The notes under the pieces were generated by a model. That model did no database searches. It saw nothing but the letters and a program-made list of their open reading frames with translations, and was not told the DNA's origin. From an uncultured Ignavibacteriota bacterium (GTDB lineage Bacteria > Bacteroidota > Ignavibacteria > Tepidaquicellales > Tepidaquicellaceae): a stretch of DNA of 8,214 nt. The stretch is from assembly GCA_903901375.1 (NCBI GenBank), contig CAIUQV010000505.1, positions 1 through 8,214 on the forward strand. The letters run 5' to 3'. Below are positions 1 through 5,299 of this stretch, piece after piece. The stretch's first letter is position 1, and each line of letters opens with the position of its first letter. The translations under genes were made by a program, and so were the position numbers.

Positions 1-411
1 AATATCAAAAGCCCCCTGTTCAAATAATATGTTTGCAAGCGGTTCCAGTCCTTTTTCCTTTGCAATCGTTGCACGTGTACGTTTCTTTGGTTTATACGGA
101 AGGTAAATGTCTTCAAGCTCCGTCATTGTTTCTGCGGCATCAATCTTACCCTTCAGTTCTTCCGTGAGTAAATCCCTTTCTGCAAGTGACTTGAGTATAG
201 CTTCGCGTCTTTTGTCGAGTTCTTCAAGCTGTATCAGTCTGTCACGTATGGCTGTAACTTCAACCTCATCAAGGCTTCCCGTTAATTCTTTTCTGTACCT
301 CGAAATAAAAGGTACTGTTGCATCTTCCATCAGCAGCTTTGCAGTATTCTCAACCTGATGTAGTTTTAAGTTTAACTCTAACGCAATTTTCGGTGCGTAC
401 TTTAAATCCAT
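1..411 (-). CDS. tex: Tex transcription accessory protein, N-terminal part (cut by window edge)
   Basis: First 137 codons of a Tex family protein, a cytoplasmic nucleic-acid-binding factor with a helical N-terminal domain, a YqgF/RuvC-like domain, helix-hairpin-helix motifs and a C-terminal S1 RNA-binding domain. Only the helical N-terminal part is inside the window. The visible peptide carries the signature stretches TVPFISRYRKELTGSLDE (about residues 31-48), QLEELDKRREAILKSL and DIYLPYKPKKRTRATIAKEKG (about 97-117), which I recognise from the family. The start at 411 is chosen because ATG gives the usual N-terminus and an AGGAG Shine-Dalgarno (418-422, minus strand) lies 6 nt upstream. The frame stays open to base 1, so the rest, probably about 600 residues, lies outside. 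It follows the nucleotidase gene by 37 nt on the same strand, suggesting co-transcription. Family identity is quite sure; exact cellular role is not shown by sequence. Confidence 0.9.
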   Translation of the reverse strand, partial: MDLKYAPKIALELNLKLHQVENTAKLLMEDATVPFISRYRKELTGSLDEVEVTAIRDRLIQLEELDKRREAILKSLAERDLLTEELKGKIDAAETMTELEDIYLPYKPKKRTRATIAKEKGLEPLANILFEQGAFDI

Positions 412-417
412 TTTAAT

Positions 418-422
418 CTCCT
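418..422 (-). promoter_or_regulatory. Ribosome binding site of tex
   Basis: On the minus strand the bases read AGGAG, 6 nt before the ATG at 411. It is the best Shine-Dalgarno match in the window and fixes the tex start. Most other genes here have weak or no such motif. Confidence 0.65.
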
Positions 423-448
423 GTGTTTATAATGTTCTGAATAATTAT

Positions 449-991
449 TTATAATTCTTTTAATACTTCCTGATAATTCTGCCACGTTATTCTTCTCTGT
501 CCGATAACGTGTGCGTTGTAACTCTTGTCAAATATAACGTGCTCCCATACAGGCTTTACGGCACCCGTCACTTCGGGCTTATCGTCAATTAATATATTTC
601 CCTGTATAAGTGTCTTGTCGCGTGATAAAACTATCTTTGTCGTCCAGTCAAAACCCATATTCTTTTCAACCCATTCGTACTTTTCGGCTACGCAGTTCTG
701 ATACTGGCGCATCGGACTCGTGCATATAAAAACCTCGTGACCTTTTTCCTTAATATTTTTCACAGCCTCAACTCCGCCTCGTATCAAAGGCAGGTTTGCA
801 ACAAATCCCTTTTGTGTGAATAAGTCCGTCATCTTATCGAGCAGTTCAGGCGGATATTCATCGCGCATATAGAATTTCTGTCTTTCGCTCATAGGAATAA
901 AGAATTCATCCGGATACTTTTCTCTCCATTTAAGCAGAAACCCGCCGTCAAAATCAGCAAGGACATCGTCCATATCAACAAGTATTATCAT
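449..991 (-). CDS. 5'(3')-deoxyribonucleotidase-like HAD phosphatase
   Basis: A 180-residue soluble HAD-superfamily phosphatase of the cytosolic 5'(3')-deoxyribonucleotidase (NT5C, PF06941) type. These enzymes remove phosphate from (deoxy)nucleoside monophosphates. Visible motifs: motif I LVDMDDVLADFDG (nucleophile D6 and acid D8), motif II FICTSPM (T91/S92), basic motif III around SRDK (K126) and acidic motif IV ILIDDKPE (D136, D137). The size fits the family. The frame is open back to 1123, but I chose ATG at 991: the extra 44 residues read through an intergenic palindrome and resemble no folded domain, whereas MIILVDMDDV places motif I at the normal position. No clear Shine-Dalgarno is present; a TATAAA box lies only 12 nt upstream. 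It precedes tex by 37 nt, so the two are probably one unit. Substrate preference cannot be read from sequence, and other HAD phosphatases remain possible. Confidence 0.85.
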   Translation of the reverse strand: MIILVDMDDVLADFDGGFLLKWREKYPDEFFIPMSERQKFYMRDEYPPELLDKMTDLFTQKGFVANLPLIRGGVEAVKNIKEKGHEVFICTSPMRQYQNCVAEKYEWVEKNMGFDWTTKIVLSRDKTLIQGNILIDDKPEVTGAVKPVWEHVIFDKSYNAHVIGQRRITWQNYQEVLKEL

Positions 992-998
992 AATCTGA

Positions 999-1009
999 AA
1001 TGATTTATA
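999..1009 (-). promoter_or_regulatory. Possible -10 box of the nucleotidase-tex unit
   Basis: On the minus strand TATAAATCATT ends 7 nt before the ATG at 991; the TATAAA hexamer (1009 to 1004) resembles a -10 element. No good -35 is seen at 16-17 bp. The same 11-mer occurs in the candidate promoter at 4505-4515, which is the main reason to list it. Transcription would begin only a few bases ahead of the start codon. Confidence 0.3.
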
Positions 1010-1100
1010 TTCAAAATATTTTGAAGTGGAATAAATTAACGATATAGAAAAGTAAAATCTATGATAAATAGGAATTGGAAACGATAGATAAAACTCATTC

Positions 1101-1127
1101 CCGAACACTTCCCTCGCACTCATTCCC
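1101..1127 (+). repeat. Dispersed intergenic repeat, copy A
   Basis: A 27-bp segment beginning CCGAACACTTCCCTCGC and ending CATTCCC matches 23 of 27 bases of a segment at 2791-2817 on the other side of the propeller gene. It runs straight into the palindrome at 1121-1146. Both copies are non-coding. Confidence 0.6.
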
Positions 1128-1146
1128 GAGCTCTAGCTTGGGAATG
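1121..1146. repeat. Palindrome between nucleotidase and propeller genes
   Basis: The two 13-base halves, CATTCCCGAGCTC and TAGCTTGGGAATG, are near-complementary (11 of 13 positions, one more as a G-T pair). It looks like the REP-like intergenic palindromes built on TTCCC/GGGAA that are scattered through many genomes. It has no T-run and is not an obvious intrinsic terminator. Confidence 0.6.
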
Positions 1147-1201
1147 CGAAATGATATCAATACTTAGAAATTTGAATTTATTAAACTGATTGCTAAACCT
1201 A

Positions 1202-1229
1202 TTCCCAATCCGCCGCGACAGATTGGGAA
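1202..1229. repeat. Second palindrome, downstream of the propeller gene
   Basis: Arms TTCCCAATC (1202-1210) and GATTGGGAA (1221-1229) pair perfectly over 9 bp around a GC-rich 10-nt loop. It starts 14 bp beyond the propeller stop codon and could stall transcription leaving that gene, but no U-run follows on the minus strand. Its edge reads CTCGTTCCCAA on the minus strand, identical to bases 2809-2819 on the plus strand, so it belongs to the same repeat family. Confidence 0.6.
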
Positions 1230-1243
1230 CGAGAGGTGGTTGG

Positions 1244-2680
1244 CTATTTGATTAATAACATTCGCTTTGTTTCTGAAAAATCTCCCGCTTGAATCTTATA
1301 GAAATACACTCCGCTGGAATATGCTGAGGCATTCCACTGCGTGCTGTATGTGCCGGGCTGAAGCTGTTCGTTTACGAGTGTTTCAACTACTTGCCCTTTA
1401 ACATCATAAACTTTCAGTACAACATTACTAACAACTGACAACGAAAAACGAACAACTGTAAAAGGGTTGAACGGATTCGGATAATTCTGCGATAGTGAAT
1501 ATGCTGATGGAATTTCGGTGCTGATGTTTGTTATCCCAACGTTACCCGTGGGATTGCGTTTGTAGTATATCTCAATGTTCCCATCACGATCGTCATTCCA
1601 TACCACATGCACATTCGTGCCGGAGAGTGCTATGGAGGGTCCATGCGATTCAGCAGTGTCATTAGTCAGGCGAGTATCTGCTTCCCAAATTATACCGCTG
1701 TTTGTGGAGCGCTTGTAATAGATTTCATAGTTGCCATCGCGAGCATCAATCCAAACAACATGTATATATGAGCCGGAGACTGCAACTGAAGGAGTCCAAG
1801 AATAAGCAGGATTATTTGTCAGGCGTGAATCCATTTCCCAGTTAATTCCACCATCTGTTGATCGTTTGTAATAGATTTCATCGTTGCCGTCACGATTATC
1901 ATACCAAACTATATGCACATTCGTGCCAGTGACCGCGATGGAGGGAGCCCAGGAAGTGGCAGTGTTATTGGTCATTCTAAAATCTGTTCCCCAGTTAATA
2001 CCGTCGTCAGTGGATCGTTTGTAGTAGATTTCATTGTTGCCGTCGCGATTATCTACCCATACAACATGTACAACCGTACCCAAGACTGCGATTGAGGGAT
2101 ACTGGGAATAATAAATGTTATTGGTCAGTCGTATATCCGATCCCCATGTTAAACCGTTATCGATTGAACATTTGTAATAGATTTCATAATTACTGTCCCG
2201 AGCCTCACACCATACTATATGCACATTCGAGCCGGATACTTCGATAGTGGGAAACTCAGAATAAGCTGTGTTATTAGTCAATCTTGTATCAGTATCCCAA
2301 GATAATCCATTGTCCGTGGAACGTTTGTAGTAAATCTCGTAGTTAAAGTCACGATTATCACTCCATACTACATGAACATTTGAGCCTGAGACCGCAATGG
2401 AAGGATACCTCGCTCGAGCGGAGCTATTTGTTAAGCGTGTATCCGTTCCCCAGGTTATTCCTCCGTCGGTAGAGCGTTTGTAATAGATTTCTCCATCGTT
2501 GCCGTCACGATAATCATACCATACTACATGCACAATATTCCCGTTTGTTGCAACACACCTTTCATTAATGAATGATGAATAAGAACCCGCGGGGTTATTC
2601 GTCAGCCGCACATCCGACTGCCACTGCCCACTCACACTCACTGCTACAAACATTAAAACGATGACAAAGAATTTTTTCAT
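1244..2680 (-). CDS. Secreted seven-unit beta-propeller (sialidase/BNR-like) protein with T9SS sorting domain
   Basis: A 478-residue exported protein. Residues 1-18 are a signal peptide (MKKFFVIVLMFVAVSVSG, cleavage probably before QW). Residues 51-375 hold seven units starting HVVW/HIVW at 51, 103, 154, 205, 256, 307 and 358, each with the pattern W-x-D/E-x-R-D, EIYYKR, and in six of them S-T-D-x-G-x-x-W, the Asp-box (BNR) signature of sialidase-like propellers, followed by D-x-R-L-T-N. The last unit stops after EIYYKR, and the missing WxxDxRLTN strand occurs at the N-terminus (WQSDVRLTN, 20-28). Residues about 394-478 form a type A T9SS sorting domain (SQNYPNPFNP to the final LLIK), which directs passage across the outer membrane. 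The start is ATG 2680: it begins the signal peptide and AAGGA lies 9 nt upstream; the open frame continues to a GTG at 2740. No sialidase arginine triad is obvious, so I infer a binding or surface role, not proven catalysis. Confidence 0.85.
   Translation of the reverse strand: MKKFFVIVLMFVAVSVSGQWQSDVRLTNNPAGSYSSFINERCVATNGNIVHVVWYDYRDGNDGEIYYKRSTDGGITWGTDTRLTNSSARARYPSIAVSGSNVHVVWSDNRDFNYEIYYKRSTDNGLSWDTDTRLTNNTAYSEFPTIEVSGSNVHIVWCEARDSNYEIYYKCSIDNGLTWGSDIRLTNNIYYSQYPSIAVLGTVVHVVWVDNRDGNNEIYYKRSTDDGINWGTDFRMTNNTATSWAPSIAVTGTNVHIVWYDNRDGNDEIYYKRSTDGGINWEMDSRLTNNPAYSWTPSVAVSGSYIHVVWIDARDGNYEIYYKRSTNSGIIWEADTRLTNDTAESHGPSIALSGTNVHVVWNDDRDGNIEIYYKRNPTGNVGITNISTEIPSAYSLSQNYPNPFNPFTVVRFSLSVVSNVVLKVYDVKGQVVETLVNEQLQPGTYSTQWNASAYSSGVYFYKIQAGDFSETKRMLLIK
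1556..2530 (-). repeat. Seven tandem coding repeats, 153-bp period
   Basis: The propeller units recur every 153 bp, except the first, which is 156 bp because of one extra glycine codon (NDGEIYYKR). The last unit is partial. Copies differ at many silent positions (for example the codons of EIYYKR), so this is an established array and not a very recent duplication. The third unit differs most, with two cysteines (WCEARD and YYKCSID). Confidence 0.8.
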
Positions 2681-2689
2681 AATATTTAT

Positions 2690-2694
2690 TCCTT
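2690..2694 (-). promoter_or_regulatory. Ribosome binding site of the propeller gene
   Basis: AAGGA on the minus strand, 9 nt ahead of the ATG at 2680. It supports this start over the upstream GTG at 2740 and the ATG at 2701, neither of which gives a signal peptide at the N-terminal end. Confidence 0.5.
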
Positions 2695-2790
2695 CTTTCA
2701 TTTCCTCACGTATGTGTAATGAGGTTTCTGTAATGTCCACATTCTTTTTAATATTTTCAATTGAGAAATCTTAAATTAAAAACCTCTTTC

Positions 2791-2835
2791 TCGAACGCTT
2801 CCCTCGCCCTCGTTCCCAAATGCGATGCATTCGCT
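2791..2835 (+). repeat. Dispersed intergenic repeat, copy B, with short palindrome
   Basis: Bases 2791-2817 match 1101-1127 at 23 of 27 positions. They are followed by AAATGCGATGCATTCGC, an imperfect palindrome, in the place where copy A continues into its own palindrome. It occupies the 200-bp gap between the flavoprotein stop and the propeller start, in which no gene is visible. Confidence 0.55.
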
Positions 2836-2880
2836 TTTGAAGAATTTCAATGTTTTTCTGAGATAATTTAAATAGTGGGC

Positions 2881-4095
2881 TTAAGTTTTTCCTTTGCCTA
2901 TTTCGCAACCCGCTATATATCCCGCAGACCAGGCAGACTGGAAGTTGAAGCCGCCCGTTATGCCGTCTATATCGAGTATTTCTCCTGCGAAGAACAGCCC
3001 CGGCACAACCTTGCTTTGCATTGTTCGGAAGTCAATCTCCTTTAAATTTATTCCGCCCGCTGTTACAAACTCTTCTTTAAACGTGCTCTTGCCGTTTATG
3101 GCAAATACTGATTTTGTTAAAACCAATATAAGTCTTTCGGTTTCTTTCTTCGAAAGTTCATTCCATCGCTTTTGGGAATTTATTTCTGCCTTTTCGATTA
3201 ATGCTTCCCAGAAGCGCCGGGAAAATCCGGTAAACGGATTAGTCGAAACCTGCCTTAAAGGATTTTCCTCTCTTGCTCTTTCGGTTTCCTTTAAAACATC
3301 AAGACCCGTCCATTTGATTTCAAGTTTAAACTTGTAATCCATTTCGGAAAACATTCTGGCACCAAAAGCAGATAACTTTAATATTGCGGGTCCGCTGAAT
3401 CCCCAGTGCGTAATGAGTAAATCACCTTTTGCGTTTAGTTTTGTTCCCGGTATTTTCATCTCTGCATTCTGCGTGCTCACCCCCTGCAAATCCCTTAGCA
3501 GCGTGTCTTTGCAGTTGAGCGTAAACAGTGATGGTACAGGCTCTGCGATTGTATGCCCGAGCGATTCAATCCATCTGTATTTTTCACGTGTAGAAAATCC
3601 GCCTGCCGCAACGAGTAGTTTATCAAATTTATAAGAGTCGCCGCCGCGGCTTTTCACTTCAAAGCGAATATCTTTGGAAAGCTTAATTTCATTTACATCA
3701 AAACCTGTTACGATTTTAATTTTATATTTCTTTGAAAGGTTTAAGAATAAATCTATTATTGTCTGTGAATTGTTTGTGACGGGAAACATCCTGCCGTCAG
3801 ATTCGGCTTTAAGTTTAACGCCGCGGGTTTCAAACCAGTTTACAGTGTCGGCGTTGCTGAACCTTGTGAATACCGACAAGAGTTCTTTGTTTCCGCGCGG
3901 ATAATTTTTCACAAACTCTTTTACGTCAGGCAAAGAGTTTGTAACGTTACACCTGCCGCCGCCCGACACACGAACCTTTGCGAGTACGTTCGGAGATTTT
4001 TCGAGTATAATTATTTCGCAAGACTTATTGGTTTCGGCAATGGTGACAGCGGAAAAGAAACCCGCTGCACCACCGCCAATTATTCCAACCTTCAT
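2881..4095 (-). CDS. HI0933/YhiN-family FAD-dependent oxidoreductase
   Basis: A 404-residue soluble flavoprotein of the HI0933/YhiN (BaiN-like) family, full length for the group. The N-terminus MKVGIIGGGAAG is a Rossmann dinucleotide-binding motif (GxGxxG at 7-12) with an acidic residue ending the second strand (E32). The family-specific SGGGRCNVTN follows at 44-53. Next come KLLVAAGGFST in the middle and, at the end, VTAGGINLKEID and GLFFAGEILDIDG plus GGFNFQSAWSAG (366-392), which close the FAD site. The family has few defined substrates; some gut members are reported to act in bile-acid reduction, but this cannot be transferred here. ATG 4095 is the natural start, with a weak CGGAAA-like site inside the end of the preceding gene. 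Only 3 nt separate it from the DUF2007 stop, so the two are almost certainly co-transcribed. Family identity is strong; the reaction is unknown. Confidence 0.87.
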   Translation of the reverse strand: MKVGIIGGGAAGFFSAVTIAETNKSCEIIILEKSPNVLAKVRVSGGGRCNVTNSLPDVKEFVKNYPRGNKELLSVFTRFSNADTVNWFETRGVKLKAESDGRMFPVTNNSQTIIDLFLNLSKKYKIKIVTGFDVNEIKLSKDIRFEVKSRGGDSYKFDKLLVAAGGFSTREKYRWIESLGHTIAEPVPSLFTLNCKDTLLRDLQGVSTQNAEMKIPGTKLNAKGDLLITHWGFSGPAILKLSAFGARMFSEMDYKFKLEIKWTGLDVLKETERAREENPLRQVSTNPFTGFSRRFWEALIEKAEINSQKRWNELSKKETERLILVLTKSVFAINGKSTFKEEFVTAGGINLKEIDFRTMQSKVVPGLFFAGEILDIDGITGGFNFQSAWSAGYIAGCEIGKGKT

Positions 4096-4098
4096 ATG

Positions 4099-4392
4099 TT
4101 AATTTCCGGCTTCCCCTTCATTGCCTTCGTCGAGCGGTGTGCTTTCCTCAAGACCGTTCAAGAGTTCCTTTGCCTGCTCTTCATCATCAGGAAGAACCTT
4201 AATCTGCACAGGTCCTGTAACAGGATTGAAACCTGTACCGAATACACCAAGCCCTACTAAATCTTGAACGCCTTCGTTCATAACCAGAAATTTAATCTCG
4301 GCTTCGTCAAGGATTGATTTTGCGAGTGCTATTAATCCCTCGTGACCGCTTTTGAAAACGGTTACAAGCTTTTCGTGATCTAAGTTTTCCAT
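4099..4392 (-). CDS. DUF2007 (putative signal-transducing) small protein
   Basis: A 97-residue cytoplasmic protein. Residues about 7-81 match the DUF2007 pattern (PF09413): an N-terminal strand LVTVFKSGH, a helix GLIALAKSILDEAEI, the strand KFLVMNEG, then a glycine-rich loop and PVQIKVLPDDEEQAKELLNGL. This is a small alpha/beta fold resembling ferredoxin-like or ACT-type domains. The tail (82-97) is acidic and probably unstructured. The frame is open to 4452 but I chose ATG 4392, because the 20 added residues are hydrophobic and AT-derived and the conserved part begins soon after MENLDHE. No clear Shine-Dalgarno is visible. It is the first gene of a pair with the flavoprotein, stop and start being 3 nt apart. 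DUF2007 has been described as a putative signal-transducing domain; I know of no proven function. Confidence 0.75.
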   Translation of the reverse strand: MENLDHEKLVTVFKSGHEGLIALAKSILDEAEIKFLVMNEGVQDLVGLGVFGTGFNPVTGPVQIKVLPDDEEQAKELLNGLEESTPLDEGNEGEAGN

Positions 4393-4453
4393 CGTCGTAT
4401 GATTTAATTTACTTATAAATATAAACAATATTTGTTCACTAAAGAAATTCATT

Positions 4454-4483
4454 AATCTTAAAATTGCTTTTTATCTTAAGATT
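4454..4483. repeat. Inverted repeat in the divergent control region
   Basis: AATCTTAA (4454-4461) and TTAAGATT (4476-4483) are perfect inverted arms with 14 bp between. The right half includes the 10-bp palindrome ATCTTAAGAT (4473-4482), and ATCTTAA also recurs as a direct repeat 18 bp apart. It abuts the -35 element at 4482. It could be a regulator's operator, or chance in AT-rich DNA. Confidence 0.35.
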
Positions 4484-4510
4484 GAATAAATTAGTATATT
4501 ATTGTATAAA
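4482..4510 (+). promoter_or_regulatory. Candidate promoter of the TauE/SafE-like gene and adenine deaminase
   Basis: TTGAAT (4482-4487) and TATAAA (4505-4510) are separated by 17 bp, a good sigma-70-like spacing. Transcription would begin near 4516-4518, only about 6-8 nt before the TTG start at 4524. Bacteroidota proper use a different consensus, so this rests on the window being from a lineage with sigma-70-like promoters. Confidence 0.45.
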
Positions 4511-4523
4511 TCATTAACACATT

Positions 4524-5264
4524 TTGGAGATATTTACTGCCTTCGTCATAGGTTTACTCGGAAGTTTACATTGCATAGGAATGTGCGGGCCGATAGCACT
4601 CGCCCTGCCTACAGGTCCCGGAAAGAGTATCAGATTCTACGCAGGAAGATTACTCTATAACCTTGGAAGAGTAATAACTTATTCTGTTTTTGGATTAATA
4701 TTTGGATTAATCGGAAAGAACCTTGCAATCGTTGGATTGCAAAGATGGGTTTCGATAGTATCCGGCTTGGTTATTATCATTATTGTTTTAATACCTTCAG
4801 CTGCAAAGACAGGTATGATAATGAAACTTCCATTCGGAAAAGTTACTCAGAAAATTAAAGATGCATTCGGTAGTCTTTTCCGCAAAGGTTCGCTGAGTTC
4901 GATGCTGTTTATAGGAATAATAAACGGACTTCTTCCCTGCGGGTTTGTGTACGTAGGAGTTGCTGGAGCAATTGCTGTGGGTGACGTGGGACTTGGTATA
5001 GTTTATATGGCACTGTTCGGGCTTGGAACTATACCCGTAATGTTTTTAACTTCAGTTGTCGGAAATTTTATAAGTCTTGGTATCAGGCAGAAATTAACAA
5101 AAGTGATTCCTGTGCTTGCCATACTACTTGCAGTGTTGTTCATACTCAGAGGAATGAACCTTGGAATTATGTACATAAGTCCGAAAACCGAAAAAATGAT
5201 GAAAGTAATTCCTGCAGAACAGCTAAACCACGATTCACTTAAGACGAAGGATTGCTGCAAATAA
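4524..5264 (+). CDS. TauE/SafE (DsbD_2/UreH-like) six-helix membrane protein
   Basis: A 246-residue inner-membrane protein annotated in relatives as sulfite exporter TauE/SafE family or urease-accessory UreH-like. Six hydrophobic segments are visible at about 3-28, 45-66, 74-92, 125-150, 154-180 and 192-212. The diagnostic motif HCIGMCGP (16-23) lies in helix 1 and its counterpart NGLLPCG (134-140) in helix 4, the two-repeat arrangement seen in DsbD/CcdA relatives. Members often sit near cytochrome oxidase or copper genes and are suspected of metal or thiol handling; none of those neighbours is present here. The tail ends KDCCK, a possible metal or thiol site. The start is TTG 4524: a stop at 4515-4517 closes the frame, no ATG comes before motif I, and METIFTA-like starts are usual. 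GGAG sits just after the TTG, not before. It is the first gene ahead of adenine deaminase, 35 nt away. Substrate is unknown. Confidence 0.8.
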   Translation: MEIFTAFVIGLLGSLHCIGMCGPIALALPTGPGKSIRFYAGRLLYNLGRVITYSVFGLIFGLIGKNLAIVGLQRWVSIVSGLVIIIIVLIPSAAKTGMIMKLPFGKVTQKIKDAFGSLFRKGSLSSMLFIGIINGLLPCGFVYVGVAGAIAVGDVGLGIVYMALFGLGTIPVMFLTSVVGNFISLGIRQKLTKVIPVLAILLAVLFILRGMNLGIMYISPKTEKMMKVIPAEQLNHDSLKTKDCCK

Positions 5265-5299
5265 TCAACGGATTTAAAAATTATTTAAATAAAACATAT

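Noticed and set aside
107..358. Serine-rich 83-codon frame on the plus strand
   Set aside because: It is the antisense of tex; its low-complexity serine content comes from reversed charged codons, and the opposite strand has a clear family match.
992..1123. 44-residue N-terminal extension of the nucleotidase frame
   Set aside because: It reads back through the candidate -10 box into the intergenic repeat; the conserved HAD motif I begins normally from ATG 991.
1202..1229. Palindrome considered as the intrinsic terminator of the propeller gene
   Set aside because: No T-run follows the stem on the minus strand, and it resembles the other dispersed repeat copies, so it is listed as a repeat.
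1913..2095. Plus-strand 60-codon frame inside the propeller gene
   Set aside because: Antisense shadow of the repeat units with no domain and no start signal.
1556..2530. Regular 153-bp repeats considered as a CRISPR or satellite array
   Set aside because: Units are far too long for CRISPR, have no unique spacers, and are in-frame coding propeller blades.
1244..2680. Propeller protein as an active sialidase
   Set aside because: Asp-box-like motifs are present, but I cannot see the arginine triad or other catalytic residues, and such motifs are common in non-enzymatic propellers.
2894..3904. Three plus-strand frames opposite the flavoprotein gene
   Set aside because: Shadows of a well-conserved minus-strand gene; none has recognisable protein features.
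5252..5299. TTG start giving a longer adenine deaminase
   Set aside because: It overlaps the end of the membrane protein gene and adds 16 residues not expected in the family; ATG 5300 gives the usual N-terminus.
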